Shown: piece by piece, positions 54,618-64,000 of the stretch
Layout of the letters: the number at the start of each line of letters is the position of its first letter
Numbering within the stretch: position 1 is the stretch's first letter
NCBI RefSeq assembly: GCF_963677945.1
Contig: NZ_OY782578.1
Coordinates: 1,054,001 to 1,118,000 of the forward strand
Length of the DNA: 64,000 nt
Direction of reading: 5' to 3'
Source of the DNA: an uncultured Bacteroides sp.
GTDB lineage: Bacteria; Bacteroidota; Bacteroidia; Bacteroidales; Bacteroidaceae
Program-made: the position numbers and the translations under genes
Notes under the pieces: generated by a model
What the model was told of the DNA's origin: nothing
The model's database searches: none
Seen by the model: only the letters and a program-made list of their open reading frames with translations

Positions 54618-56399
54618 ATGAAACAGAGCATAGTTAGTCGTATTGATTCTTTAAGAAAACTGCTTTTAGAAAAGGGCCTTTCTGCATTTATTATTCCAAG
54701 TACAGACCCTCATCTTAGTGAATACGTTGCTTCTCGTTGGAAATCCCGTGAATGGATTTCTGGCTTTACCGGTTCGGCGGGTACTGTTGTTATAACACTA
54801 GATAAAGCTTGTCTTTGGACTGATTCTCGTTATTTCCTTCAAGCTGCAGATCAGTTGGAAAATTCAGGTATTTCTCTTTTTAAGGACGGTTTACCTGAGA
54901 CTCCATCTATTACAAATTGGCTTTCAAGTGAACTCAAAGGTGGTGAATCCTTGGGTATTGACGGTAAGATGTTTTCTGTTATAGATGTTGAAGATATGAA
55001 AAATATTTTTTCGAAGAGAAATATATCAGTCGATACATCTTTAGATCCTTTTGATTTAATTTGGGAAGACAGGCCAGTTATGCCACAGGGTTCAGCTTTT
55101 ATTTATGAAACAAAATATGCTGGAGTTGCAAGTTTTGATAAAATTGCTCATGTTCGCGAGAATATGAAAAATTCAGGTGTTGAAAGTTTACTTGTATCAA
55201 CACTTGATGAAACTGCATGGATGTTAAATCTTAGAGGTAATGATGTGAAATGTAATCCTGTTGTTATTAGTTATTTGCTTATTACAAAAGATCATTGCTA
55301 CTTCTTTATTGCTCCAGAGAAACTTACTGATGAAGTGAAGGAGTATCTTCTCTCTCAAAAAGTAACGATTAAAAATTATAGTGAAATTAATTCTGTTTTA
55401 TCGAAACTTGATGTATCAACCTTATTAATTAATCCTGCAAGAACAAACTTTGATGTCTTCTCGGTTGTTAATCCTTTATGTAAAATTATTCGTGGGAATT
55501 CTCCTATAGCTCTATTGAAGGCTGTAAGAAATGAACAGGAAATTATTGGGGTACATGCTGCAATGATTCGTGATGGTGTAGCATTGGTTAAATTCCTTCG
55601 TTGGCTTGAAACAGCTGTCCCCGCAAGAAGCGAAACAGAATTAAGTATAGATGACAAACTACATGAATTCCGTGCTGCTCAGGATTTATATATGGGAGAA
55701 AGTTTTGATACCATTGCAGGATATAAAGAACATGGAGCAATTGTTCACTATTCTGCTACGCCCGAGAGTTCTTCTAGGTTGAAGCCTGAAGGTTTTTTAT
55801 TGCTTGACTCAGGTGCACAGTACTTAGATGGAACAACCGATATAACACGGACAATTGCTTTGGGACATCTCACTGAAGAAGAAAAGATTGATTATACTTT
55901 GGTGCTGAAGGGTCACATAGCTATTGCTACATGTAAGTTTCCATACGGAACCCGTGGCACACAGATTGATGTTTTAGCTCATCTTGCTTTATGGCAAAGA
56001 GGAATGAATTATTTGCATGGTACTGGTCATGGTGTTGGACATTTCTTAAGTGTTCACGAAGGACCGCAAAGTATTCGCTTGAATGAGGTGCCGGTTTTAT
56101 TATTGCCTGGAATGTTGACTTCAAATGAGCCGGGTGTATATAAGAGTGGCCGTCATGGCATTCGCATTGAGAATCTAACCTTGGTTCGTAGAGACATTGA
56201 GACTGAATTTGGCGAATTTTATCGCTTCGAGACAGTGACACTATGTCCTATTTGCACAGAGGGTATAATAAAATCTCTCCTTTCTGATGCTGAAATTAAT
56301 TGGTTAAATGATTATCATCAGTTAGTTTATGATAGACTAAGTCCTTATCTTTCTGAAGAAGAATCTTTGTGGTTGAGAACTAAAACTATAGCGATTTAA
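54618..56399 (+). CDS. Xaa-Pro aminopeptidase (aminopeptidase P)
   Basis: A 593-residue metallopeptidase (family M24) that removes the N-terminal residue before a proline. Two creatinase-like N-terminal domains come first (RIDSLRKLLLEKGLSAFIIP, TDSRYFLQAADQLENSG), then the pita-bread catalytic domain. Metal ligands are seen in LLDSGAQYLDGTTDITRTI (two Asp), GTGHGVGHFLSVHEGP (His), TSNEPGVY (Glu) and GIRIENL (Glu). Length fits the cytosolic three-domain form shared with eukaryotes. The start follows directly after a -7 box, so an in-frame extension upstream is not used. Confidence 0.93.
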   Translation: MKQSIVSRIDSLRKLLLEKGLSAFIIPSTDPHLSEYVASRWKSREWISGFTGSAGTVVITLDKACLWTDSRYFLQAADQLENSGISLFKDGLPETPSITNWLSSELKGGESLGIDGKMFSVIDVEDMKNIFSKRNISVDTSLDPFDLIWEDRPVMPQGSAFIYETKYAGVASFDKIAHVRENMKNSGVESLLVSTLDETAWMLNLRGNDVKCNPVVISYLLITKDHCYFFIAPEKLTDEVKEYLLSQKVTIKNYSEINSVLSKLDVSTLLINPARTNFDVFSVVNPLCKIIRGNSPIALLKAVRNEQEIIGVHAAMIRDGVALVKFLRWLETAVPARSETELSIDDKLHEFRAAQDLYMGESFDTIAGYKEHGAIVHYSATPESSSRLKPEGFLLLDSGAQYLDGTTDITRTIALGHLTEEEKIDYTLVLKGHIAIATCKFPYGTRGTQIDVLAHLALWQRGMNYLHGTGHGVGHFLSVHEGPQSIRLNEVPVLLLPGMLTSNEPGVYKSGRHGIRIENLTLVRRDIETEFGEFYRFETVTLCPICTEGIIKSLLSDAEINWLNDYHQLVYDRLSPYLSEEESLWLRTKTIAI

Positions 56400-56442
56400 T
56401 TCTTATACTACATTATAGTATAATATAAACAGATAAAATAAA

Positions 56443-56955
56443 ATGGCATTAATAAAATCAGTGCGCGGATTTACGCCGGAGTTTGGTGAGAATTGTTTCT
56501 TAGCAGACAATGCAACTATTATTGGTGATGTTAAAATGGGAAATGAATGCAGTATCTGGTTTGGTACAATATTGCGTGGCGATGTAAACTCTATACGTAT
56601 TGGAAATAGAGTAAACATCCAAGATGGATCTGTATTGCATACCTTATACGAAAAGTCTACTATTGAAATTGGCAATAATGTTTCAGTGGGGCATAATGTT
56701 ACTATTCATGGCGCAACAATAAAAGACTATGCATTGGTTGGGATGGGTTCAACTATTCTTGATCATGCTGTTATAGGTGAAGGAGCTATTGTTGCTGCCG
56801 GATCTTTGGTGTTAAGTAACACAATAATTGAACCTGGTAGTATTTGGGGAGGTGTTCCTGCTAAGTTTATTAAAAAGGTAGATCCCGAACAGGCGAAGGA
56901 GCTGAATGAAAAAATTGCTCATAACTATCTTATGTATTCTGATTGGTATAAGTAG
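56443..56955 (+). CDS. gamma-class carbonic anhydrase family protein
   Basis: A 170-residue left-handed beta-helix trimeric protein with hexapeptide repeats. Candidate zinc histidines are in SVLHTL, VGHN and IHGATI, matching the Cam/CaiE/YrdA pattern. Many short relatives lack strong carbonic anhydrase activity, so the reaction is uncertain. It lies 43 bases after the aminopeptidase gene and may be cotranscribed with it; the shared terminator at 56976 closes the unit. Confidence 0.9.
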   Translation: MALIKSVRGFTPEFGENCFLADNATIIGDVKMGNECSIWFGTILRGDVNSIRIGNRVNIQDGSVLHTLYEKSTIEIGNNVSVGHNVTIHGATIKDYALVGMGSTILDHAVIGEGAIVAAGSLVLSNTIIEPGSIWGGVPAKFIKKVDPEQAKELNEKIAHNYLMYSDWYK

Positions 56956-56975
56956 AAATGGTTAATAATAAAATG

Positions 56976-57006
56976 TCCGGCTTTGGTATAATACCATAAA
57001 GCCGGA
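56976..57006. terminator. bidirectional terminator between the carbonic anhydrase gene and waaA
   Basis: TCCGGCTTT-GGTAT pairs with ATACC-AAAGCCGGA, with a two-base bulge. It lies between convergent genes. Confidence 0.85.
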
Positions 57007-57038
57007 TATTCTTTATTTAGCAATGTTATATCTGTTTT

Positions 57039-58259
57039 CTAGAACTTAATCTGGTCCAGGATTTTTTCGCTGGCCCCTAAGTTTTTCCTCACATAGTTGT
57101 CTGCATTTGCCCCTACTTCCTTTAGATATTCTGCATCTGAAATCATTTTGTCCAGTAATTGACTTAGGTCTTCATAATTCTTTATTGAGAAAGCTCCGTT
57201 TTCTTCTAAAAGTTGTTTTGCTTCCATGAATTTTTGGTACTTAGGACCGAAAATAACAGGAATACCATATACGGCAGCTTCAAGTATATTGTGAATACCG
57301 ACTCCGAATCCTCCGCCAATATAAGCTATTTCTCCGTACCTGTAAATGGAAGACAATAATCCAAATCCATCAATAATTAGACAGTCTGCATTTCTCACAT
57401 TTTGTTCATTTGCTTTGGAATAACGAACATATGGACGTTTTAACTTACTGATAATCTCTACTAAATGATTTTCATCAATGACATGAGGCGCAATAATTAG
57501 TTTGATATAAGGATGTGTATTGAAATACTCAATAAAGAGATCTTCATCCGGTTGCCATGAACTTCCAGCTACAATTGTCATTGAATTGCCTTTGAATGCT
57601 TCTACTAAAGGCAGATCCTTTGCTTCCTGACGAATTTCAAGAACACGGTCGAAGCGAGTGTCGCCAACTACGGTAACCTTATTAATACCAATCTTGGAGA
57701 GGAAGCGTTTTGATGTTTCATTTTGAACAAACAACTGATCAAAATTAGCTAAAACCTTCCTGTATGTTCCTCCATACCACTTAAAAAATATCTGCTCTTT
57801 TCGGAAAATAGATGAAATACTGTAAACAGGAATATTCCTTTTGTGTAGCTCATCCAGATAGTTTTTCCAGAATTCATATTTAATGAAGAAAGCCATGCAA
57901 GGCTGTATAATGTCTAAGAACTTATTTACATTACGAGGCTTATCAAGCGGAAGGTAGCATACAATGTCTGCTCCTCTGTAATTTTTACGAACTTCATATC
58001 CTGATGGGGAAAAGAAAGTAAGTAATATATTATATTCAGGATATCTTTCTCTGATTTTCTCAATGAGCGGACGTCCTTGTTCAAACTCACCTAAAGATGC
58101 TGCATGAAACCAAATATATTTTGCACCATCTTCTTTTTGCTGACGTAGAAGTTCGTATACTATCCAATGCCCTTTCATCATCTTGCGTGGCTTTCTGCTG
58201 AAAGGTGCAAGTAGATGAATTAATAGCGAGTATATATAAATTCCAAAATTATAAAACAT
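57039..58259 (-). CDS. waaA: 3-deoxy-D-manno-octulosonic acid transferase
   Basis: Transfers Kdo from CMP-Kdo to lipid A precursor at the inner membrane (glycosyltransferase family 30). A membrane anchor lies at the N-terminus (FYNFGIYIYSLLIHLLAPF). Family motifs are WFHAASLGEFEQGRPLIEKI (the Glu would be the base), KYEFWKNYLDEL, VVGDTRFDRV, IVAGSSWQPDED and YIGGGFGVGIHNILEAAVYG. Length 406 is usual. It follows gltX by 10 bases, so both share the gltX promoter. Confidence 0.94.
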   Translation of the reverse strand: MFYNFGIYIYSLLIHLLAPFSRKPRKMMKGHWIVYELLRQQKEDGAKYIWFHAASLGEFEQGRPLIEKIRERYPEYNILLTFFSPSGYEVRKNYRGADIVCYLPLDKPRNVNKFLDIIQPCMAFFIKYEFWKNYLDELHKRNIPVYSISSIFRKEQIFFKWYGGTYRKVLANFDQLFVQNETSKRFLSKIGINKVTVVGDTRFDRVLEIRQEAKDLPLVEAFKGNSMTIVAGSSWQPDEDLFIEYFNTHPYIKLIIAPHVIDENHLVEIISKLKRPYVRYSKANEQNVRNADCLIIDGFGLLSSIYRYGEIAYIGGGFGVGIHNILEAAVYGIPVIFGPKYQKFMEAKQLLEENGAFSIKNYEDLSQLLDKMISDAEYLKEVGANADNYVRKNLGASEKILDQIKF

Positions 58260-58269
58260 GTCTGCTCTT

Positions 58270-59790
58270 TTACTTCTTTATAACCTCTATTGCTCTTTTC
58301 ATTCGGGCAATTGTTTCTTCTTTGCCCAATACAGCAGAGATGTCAAACATGTGAGGTCCTTTCCCTTCTCCAACAAGTGTGAGACGGAAAGCATTCATGA
58401 TATTTCCTAAATGATATCCTTTGCTCTCGATCCATTCCATTACAATTTTTTCCTGGTTCTCCAAAGAAAAATCGTCAATGGCTTCAATTACGTGCATAAG
58501 CTCAGTTATCTGTGCGGGAGAATCTTCTTTCCAGCGTTTTTTTACAGTCTTCTCATCGTATTCTGTCGGAGCAACAAAGAAGAATTTGCAAACATTCCAA
58601 AGCTCTTTTACAAAGCTAGCCCGCTCTTTCATAAGTCCTACAACAGTAACCACTTTTTCAAAAGGAGCTTCTACACCTTGTTCTTTTAAATATGGAATGA
58701 ATAAATTGGCTATTTCCTCATTTGACTTAAGTTGAATATATTGATGATTGAACCATTTACCTTTTTCATAATCGAATTTTGCGCCGGCTTTGCTGCATCT
58801 GTGTAGATCAAAAAGCTGAATCAGTACATCCATACTCATAATCTCCTGGTCATTACCCGGATTCCATCCTAATAATGCGAGGAAGTTGATTACAGCTTCA
58901 GGCAGATAACCAGATTCTCTGTATCCAGAAGAAATTTCTCCTGTCTTCGGATCTTTCCATTCTAATGGGAACACAGGAAATCCCAGTCGGTCACCATCTC
59001 GTTTACTTAGTTTGCCATTTCCGTCTGGTTTAAGTAAAAGAGGAAGATGTGCGAACTGTGGCATAGTTTCTTCCCATCCAAATGCACGGTAAAGAAGTAC
59101 ATGTAATGGTGCAGACGGCAACCATTCTTCACCGCGGATTACATGAGATATATCCATTAAATGATCGTCTACGATATTTGCAAGATGATATGTAGGTAAT
59201 TCATCTGCTGATTTATATAAGACCTTATCATCCAGGATAGAAGAGTTGATAATTACTTCTCCACGGATTATATCTTGTACATGAATGTCTTCGTTTGGTT
59301 CGATTTTTATTCTGACTACATATTTCTCTCCTGAGTCAATAAGGTTTTTAACTTCTTCTTCAGAAAGAGTCAAAGAGTTGCGCATGCTTAATCGTGTAGA
59401 AGCATCGTATTGGAAGTTTTTTATTTCAGCACGTTTAGCATCTAATTCTTCAGGAGTATCAAAGGCTATGTATGCTTTTTGGCAATCCAATAAAATTTTA
59501 ACATACTTCTTGTATATTTCTTTGCGTTCTGATTGACGGTAAGGTCCATAATTTCCTCCGAAACTTACACCTTCATCAAACTCAACGCCTAACCATTTGA
59601 AAGCTTCGATAATGTATTCTTCTGCTCCTGGAACAAAGCGTTGAGAATCCGTATCTTCTATACGGAAAATCATATCACCACCGTGCTGACGAGCAAATAA
59701 ATAGTTATATAATGCAGTACGCACACCGCCAATATGTAATGCTCCTGTGGGACTTGGAGCAAAACGAACTCTTACTTTTCTTTCTGTCAT
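58270..59790 (-). CDS. gltX: glutamyl-tRNA synthetase
   Basis: Class I aminoacyl-tRNA synthetase (506 residues) that charges tRNA-Glu. The HIGH signature is in [20 protein letters not shown] near the N-terminus, and the KMSKS equivalent is [11 protein letters not shown] near residue 260. DVHVQD-type and [10 protein letters not shown] segments also match. The C-terminal anticodon-binding domain continues to residue 506. It could in principle be a dual-specificity Glu/Gln enzyme; the sequence does not decide. Confidence 0.96.
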   Translation of the reverse strand: MTERKVRVRFAPSPTGALHIGGVRTALYNYLFARQHGGDMIFRIEDTDSQRFVPGAEEYIIEAFKWLGVEFDEGVSFGGNYGPYRQSERKEIYKKYVKILLDCQKAYIAFDTPEELDAKRAEIKNFQYDASTRLSMRNSLTLSEEEVKNLIDSGEKYVVRIKIEPNEDIHVQDIIRGEVIINSSILDDKVLYKSADELPTYHLANIVDDHLMDISHVIRGEEWLPSAPLHVLLYRAFGWEETMPQFAHLPLLLKPDGNGKLSKRDGDRLGFPVFPLEWKDPKTGEISSGYRESGYLPEAVINFLALLGWNPGNDQEIMSMDVLIQLFDLHRCSKAGAKFDYEKGKWFNHQYIQLKSNEEIANLFIPYLKEQGVEAPFEKVVTVVGLMKERASFVKELWNVCKFFFVAPTEYDEKTVKKRWKEDSPAQITELMHVIEAIDDFSLENQEKIVMEWIESKGYHLGNIMNAFRLTLVGEGKGPHMFDISAVLGKEETIARMKRAIEVIKK

Positions 59791-59818
59791 ATTGTTTTAT
59801 ATAAAATAAAAATCGGAG

Positions 59819-59826
59819 CAAAATTA
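59819..59826 (-). promoter_or_regulatory. -7 box for gltX-waaA
   Basis: The minus strand reads TAATTTTG, matching TAnnTTTG, 29 bases before the gltX start. Confidence 0.6.
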
Positions 59827-59850
59827 ATCTATTTTTTCCGAACTACAGCA

Positions 59851-59858
59851 TAACTTTG
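59851..59858 (+). promoter_or_regulatory. -7 box for the HD-domain membrane protein
   Basis: TAACTTTG matches TAnnTTTG, 79 bases before the ATG at 59937. With the gltX box it forms a compact divergent promoter region. Confidence 0.6.
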
Positions 59859-59936
59859 ATGTTTGTATTGGTCTTAATGGTAAAAAATAGTGTTCTTATT
59901 GTTTTTTTTTGTATTTTTCGACAAAATTTGAATAAA

Positions 59937-62036
59937 ATGAATAAGTTAAGAAACAAAAAACGTTCTACTTATAAAGATTTGATATTTAAGACCCTGATAT
60001 TCCTGGCAACAGTGACTGTTATTGTGTACTTTTTACCTCGAAGCGGTAAATTTAACTATCAATTTGATATTAACAAGCCTTGGAAATATGGGCTGTTGAC
60101 AGCGTCTTTTGACTTCCCAATTTACAAAGATGAAGCCTTGGTTAAGCAAGAACAAGATAGCATAATGAGGTTTTATCAGCCCTACTTAATATACAATCAA
60201 AGAATGGAGCAGAATGCTCTGTCGAAACTTAAGTCTGACTATAATGGAAGACTAAAAAGCAAAATGCTTTCAGTCTATTATTACCAGCATATAAATACTG
60301 TACTGAAAGGTATTTATAAAAGAGGTGTTGTTCCTAGTGCCGACATGGGCAATCTTAAAAATGAGAATATTCAGACTGTTATGATTGCAGATAAAAAAAT
60401 GGCTAACGCAAAGCCTTCTGCTGAGCTTTTTACGATAAAAACAGCTTATGAATATTTATTGAAAGCAGACACTATTCATTTTAACAAAGAAATCCTAAGA
60501 CAATGTGATCTGGATAATTACATTATACCCAATTTAGTTTTTGACAGGAAAAAGTCCGAAGCCGTAAAAGCAGAACTTCTTGGTACAATATCTTGGGCTA
60601 CCGGACTTGTTCAGTCTGGTCAAAAGATAATTGACAGGGGAGAAATTGTAAACGATCGCACTTTTCATATTTTGGAGTCTCTGCAGAAAGAATCAATAAA
60701 AAGAAATGCGTCTGTCAATCAGCAACGTTTTATTTTGCTTGGGCAAGTTCTTTTTGTTAGTATACTTATGTTTTGCTTTATGCTGTTTCTTGATTTATTC
60801 AGAAAGGATTATTATCAACAGAAAGGCGGTTTGTCATTGCTATTTACGCTCACTATCTTTTTTTCTGTGATTACAGCTTTTATGGTTAAGTATAACTTTT
60901 TCAGTGTTTATATGGTTCCTTATGCCATGTTGCCGATTATTATAAGAATATTCCTTGATTCGCGCACAGCATTTATGACTCATACCTTAACCATCTTAAT
61001 TTGTTCCATAACCTTGCGTTATCCTTATGAATTTATATTGCTTCAAATGACTGCTGGTCTTATTGCTATATTTAGTTTGAGAGAATTATCTCAGCGGTCA
61101 CAGTTGTTCCGGTCTGCATTTCTAATAGTTCTTGGTTATGTTCTGCTGAATTTTTCAATGGAACTAATTCATGAAACAGACCTTTCAAAGCTTAATCTAA
61201 GCATGTACGTAAATTTCTTTATTAACGGCATATTGTTGCTTTTTGCTTATCCGCTGCTGTTCCTGTTTGAAAAAATCTTTGGATTTACATCTAATGTAAC
61301 CTTGGTTGAACTTTCGAATATTAATAATCCTTTGTTGCGTAAATTGTCTGAGGTTGCGCCTGGAACATTTCAACATTCAATGCAGGTGGCTAATTTGGCG
61401 GCAGAAGCAGCTATCAGGGTAGGGGGTAAAAGCCAGCTGGTGAGAACCGGAGCTCTTTATCATGATATTGGAAAAATGGAAAATCCGGCTTTCTTTACTG
61501 AAAACCAATCGGGAGTAAATCCGCATAAGTCATTGAGCTATGAGCAAAGTGCTCAGGTTGTAATTCATCATGTAACGGATGGATTGAAACTTGCCGAAAA
61601 GCACAATTTGCCTAAAGTAATTAAAGACTTTATTCGCACTCATCATGGATTAAGTAAGACTAAGTATTTCTATGTGTCATTTAAGAACGAAAATCCCGAT
61701 AAAGAAGTTAATGAAGAGGTCTTTACTTATCCGGGACCTAATCCTTTTTCTAAGGAAACAGCCATATTGATGATGGCGGATTCAGTAGAAGCGGCTTCTC
61801 GTAGTTTGCCTGAATATACAGAAGAATCTATAAGTAATTTAGTTGAGAAGATAATTGATTCACAGATTGTAGATGGATGCTTTAAGTACTGTCCTATTAC
61901 ATTTAGAGACATTGCTACTGTGAAAATTGTTTTTAAAGAGAAACTTCGTACAATTTATCATACGCGTATCAGATATCCGGAATTAATTAATAGAAACGAA
62001 GGGGATGATAAATTAAATGCTGTACAGAATAATTAA
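59937..62036 (+). CDS. 7TM-HD membrane phosphodiesterase, PgpH-like
   Basis: A 699-residue protein with an N-terminal membrane anchor, an extracytoplasmic region (about 40-270), a block of seven membrane helices (about 275-470) and a C-terminal HD domain. The HD motif is ALYHDIGKMENPAFFTENQ, and further metal ligands are in VIHHVTDGLKLAEKH, IRTHHG and ILMMADSVEAASRS. Relatives such as Listeria PgpH degrade cyclic di-AMP, so that is the likely activity. The start at ATG 59937 (MNKLRNKKRS) is preferred over earlier in-frame ATGs, which add a second hydrophobic stretch and lie close to the -7 box. The last codons lie in repeat copy C. Confidence 0.88.
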   Translation: MNKLRNKKRSTYKDLIFKTLIFLATVTVIVYFLPRSGKFNYQFDINKPWKYGLLTASFDFPIYKDEALVKQEQDSIMRFYQPYLIYNQRMEQNALSKLKSDYNGRLKSKMLSVYYYQHINTVLKGIYKRGVVPSADMGNLKNENIQTVMIADKKMANAKPSAELFTIKTAYEYLLKADTIHFNKEILRQCDLDNYIIPNLVFDRKKSEAVKAELLGTISWATGLVQSGQKIIDRGEIVNDRTFHILESLQKESIKRNASVNQQRFILLGQVLFVSILMFCFMLFLDLFRKDYYQQKGGLSLLFTLTIFFSVITAFMVKYNFFSVYMVPYAMLPIIIRIFLDSRTAFMTHTLTILICSITLRYPYEFILLQMTAGLIAIFSLRELSQRSQLFRSAFLIVLGYVLLNFSMELIHETDLSKLNLSMYVNFFINGILLLFAYPLLFLFEKIFGFTSNVTLVELSNINNPLLRKLSEVAPGTFQHSMQVANLAAEAAIRVGGKSQLVRTGALYHDIGKMENPAFFTENQSGVNPHKSLSYEQSAQVVIHHVTDGLKLAEKHNLPKVIKDFIRTHHGLSKTKYFYVSFKNENPDKEVNEEVFTYPGPNPFSKETAILMMADSVEAASRSLPEYTEESISNLVEKIIDSQIVDGCFKYCPITFRDIATVKIVFKEKLRTIYHTRIRYPELINRNEGDDKLNAVQNN

Positions 62037-62092
62037 TTCTTCTGTACAAAAGATTTAATTGTTTTGTACAGAAGATTGTTTTCTTTTGTACA
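62021..62092. repeat. 22-base periodic TGTACA palindrome array, copy C
   Basis: Exact TGTACA cores start at 62021, 62043, 62065 and 62087. The first unit overlaps the last codons of the HD-protein gene, and the array ends 8 bases before the convergent phosphatase gene's stop codon. Like copy B it continues into AAGAGAATTTTA after the fourth core. Confidence 0.85.
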
Positions 62093-62100
62093 AGAGAATT

Positions 62101-62592
62101 TTATTCTTCGGGCATGTTTTTTAAATATGCCAATAGTCCTTCGCAGGCATCCTCCAGAATATCCAAAACTTTTTCGAATCCAGAAGCACCGCCAAAGTAG
62201 GGGTCGGGCACATAATTTGCAGGGATACGTTGGCAAAAATCTGTCATTCGGCCAATTTTCTGCATTGCTTCAATGGATGGTGCCAATTCCTTAAGGTCAT
62301 CAATATTGCGGTCGTCCATACCTAATATCAGATCGAAATTATCAAAATCGTCACTTCTCACCGGTCGGGAACGACTTACTAAGTTGTACCCTCTTTTTGC
62401 AGCATGAGCACGCATTCGCGAATCAGGCAATTCTCCCTGATGATAGCTGAGTATACCGGCAGAGTCTACTTTTATAGTATCGTCTAATCCTTCTCTTTCA
62501 AGATAGGTTTGCATAATCCCTTCTGCCAATGGCGAACGACAAATGTTTCCAAGGCATACGAAAAGAATTTTGTATTTTGTTTTTTCGCTCAT
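62101..62592 (-). CDS. low molecular weight protein tyrosine phosphatase
   Basis: A 163-residue cytoplasmic phosphatase. The active-site loop is ILFVCLGNICRSPLAEGIM (CX5R, with Cys about residue 13) and the general-acid Asp is in YVPDPYFGGASGFEKVLDIL. It follows priA by 3 bases, so it belongs to a priA-led unit. The substrate is unknown; some bacterial members control capsule or exopolysaccharide kinases, but no such gene is seen here. Confidence 0.93.
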   Translation of the reverse strand: MSEKTKYKILFVCLGNICRSPLAEGIMQTYLEREGLDDTIKVDSAGILSYHQGELPDSRMRAHAAKRGYNLVSRSRPVRSDDFDNFDLILGMDDRNIDDLKELAPSIEAMQKIGRMTDFCQRIPANYVPDPYFGGASGFEKVLDILEDACEGLLAYLKNMPEE

Positions 62593-62595
62593 AAA

Positions 62596-64000
62596 TTAAA
62601 ATGGGTCTACGTCGTAATACACGATTAATGATTTAAATCGCTCGTCTTCAATCATCTCTTTCTGCACTTGCAATAACAGAGCGCGAGCCTTCTCCATAGA
62701 TGCATTATATTCAATTTTTACAATAATTTTCTTGATAAAAAGCATCTGAATACGAGCTACCGGAGGATTATCCGGACCCAGTACACGATTTCCAAAAATG
62801 CTTCTAAGTCTTTCGGCCATAGTGCGAGCCATTGTGTCAAGCAAGTCGGCATTTCTGTTTTTAAGATATACATAAACCAGTCTGTAATATGGCGGGTATC
62901 GAAACATCTGACGTTCTGCTAACTGACTGGCAAACATCTGTTGGTAATCGTTTGCAATTACCTGATGAATAACTGGATGATCTATCGATTTTGTCTGCAA
63001 TATAACCAAGCCTTGTTTATTCTTTCTTCCGGCTCTTCCTGATACTTGAGCCATTAGCTGATAAGCACGTTCGTAAGAACGGAAGTCCGGATAATTAAGC
63101 ATTGTATCGGCATTCAGAATACCTACCACACTGACATTATCAAAATCCAGTCCTTTCGAAACCATCTGGGTGCCGATTAGTATATCTGTTTTTCTTTGCT
63201 CAAAGTTTGCGATAATCTTCTCGTAAGCTGTGCGGGTTCGGGTCGTATCTAAATCCATGCGGGCAACCCTTGCTTCGGGGAATATATTCTTTATATCATC
63301 CTCCACCTTTTCAGTCCCAAATCCACGGTTTACTAGTTCCACACCTTCGCAAGCCGGGCAAGAACGTGGTAACTGATAAGTATAACCGCAATAATGACAG
63401 GTGAGCTGATTTATTCCTTTGTGATAAGTAAGACTCACATCGCAGTTTTTACATCTGGGAACCCATCCACAGGTTTTGCATTCAATCATAGGAGCAAATC
63501 CTCTTCTGTTTTGGAAAAGAATCACTTGCTCTTTATTCTCTAATGCCTTGCGTACGTGCTCCAATAGAAAAGGAGAAAATTGCCCGTTCATCCGTTTCTT
63601 GCGTGCAAGTTCCTTGATATCAACCGGAAGAATTTCGGGTAGCTGAATATCCTTATATCTTTCATTAAGTTCTACTAATCCATATTTCCCTTTTGTGGCA
63701 TTATAATAGGTTTCAACAGAAGGAGTGGCTGTTCCCAATAATGTTTTTGCTCCATATAATGATGCCAGAACAATTGCGGCATTACGCGCATGGTAACGTG
63801 GAGCCGGATCATATTGCTTGTATGTATTTTCGTGTTCCTCATCTACAATTACTAAACCAAGCTTGTGGAATGGCAGAAAAATAGAAGAACGAACACCAAG
63901 TATTATATCGTATCCATTGTTTCCCAATTGCTTGCGCCAGATTTCCACCCTCTCTGCATCCGAGAATTTAGAATGGTAAATGCCTAACTTATTACCAAAT
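62596..64000 (-). CDS. priA: primosomal protein N' (PriA helicase), C-terminal part
   Basis: Restarts stalled replication forks. The frame is open to the window edge, so the N-terminal part is missing; about 467 codons are present of a protein of some 800. Upstream of the GTG at 63948 the frame reads YHSKFSDAERVE, a normal PriA segment, so that GTG is not the start. Helicase motifs include VIVDEEHENTYKQ (DEEH box), LLGTATPS, LFQNRRGFAP, TQMVSKGLDFDNV and QVSGRAGRKNKQG. The zinc-binding cysteines are in CKTCGWVPRCKNCD and CHYCG to SCPAC. Confidence 0.95.
   Translation of the reverse strand, partial: FGNKLGIYHSKFSDAERVEIWRKQLGNNGYDIILGVRSSIFLPFHKLGLVIVDEEHENTYKQYDPAPRYHARNAAIVLASLYGAKTLLGTATPSVETYYNATKGKYGLVELNERYKDIQLPEILPVDIKELARKKRMNGQFSPFLLEHVRKALENKEQVILFQNRRGFAPMIECKTCGWVPRCKNCDVSLTYHKGINQLTCHYCGYTYQLPRSCPACEGVELVNRGFGTEKVEDDIKNIFPEARVARMDLDTTRTRTAYEKIIANFEQRKTDILIGTQMVSKGLDFDNVSVVGILNADTMLNYPDFRSYERAYQLMAQVSGRAGRKNKQGLVILQTKSIDHPVIHQVIANDYQQMFASQLAERQMFRYPPYYRLVYVYLKNRNADLLDTMARTMAERLRSIFGNRVLGPDNPPVARIQMLFIKKIIVKIEYNASMEKARALLLQVQKEMIEDERFKSLIVYYDVDPF

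Overview
The window is chromosomal DNA from a member of the Bacteroidales, most like Bacteroides. Four things point there. Many genes are preceded by the Bacteroidetes sigma-ABfr -7 motif TAnnTTTG, and strong Shine-Dalgarno sites are rare. A three-gene frdCAB operon is present, as is a gldKLMN/porP type IX secretion cluster. The order rpsU - xer - hpf - tRNA - tuf - tRNA-Trp - secE - nusG - rplKAJL - rpoBC is typical of the group. I cannot name the species from the sequence alone.

Layout. 1-5540 is an L-rhamnose block: the C-terminal part of the isomerase, RhaT transporter, rhamnulose-1-phosphate aldolase, a secreted GH105 unsaturated rhamnogalacturonyl hydrolase and an AraC-type regulator. 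5541-7918 holds a patch of short inverted AGTGAKGG repeats followed by a complete group II intron whose reverse transcriptase lacks an obvious endonuclease domain. 8151-13651 encodes two large exported proteins that look like uncharacterised six-hairpin glycosidases, one with a DUF4450-like N-terminus. With the rhamnose genes they suggest use of rhamnose-containing pectin or arabinogalactan side chains. 14045-15669 has a methyltransferase-like protein, a cobalamin adenosyltransferase and a DUF2795 protein. 15831-21864 is porP/sprF-gldK-gldL-gldM-gldN. 22017-25170 (minus) has a Nim-like flavoprotein, a lipocalin and RNase R.

25406-27372 is an overlapping epimerase/PAP2 pair, possibly for lipid synthesis. 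27524-31020 is a TonB-dependent siderophore-type receptor with a PepSY membrane partner. 31097-35039 has dusB, then divergent peptidase U32, thioesterase and dprA. 35346-38786 is frdBAC on the minus strand. 39191-39814 is a secreted PAP2 phosphatase. 39924-54364 is the large minus-strand gene-expression cluster with five tRNA genes. 54618-64000 has a Xaa-Pro aminopeptidase, gamma carbonic anhydrase, waaA, gltX, a PgpH-like HD protein, a low-molecular-weight phosphotyrosine phosphatase and the C-terminal part of priA.

The most unusual signal is a dispersed palindromic array. At three places (13845, 33411 and 62021) four TGTACA cores (the first at 33411 is CGTACA) are spaced exactly 22 bases apart, inside the palindromic consensus TTCTTYTGTACARAAGAA. 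Two of the arrays begin inside the 3' end of a gene and supply its last codons. I do not recognise this repeat family by name.
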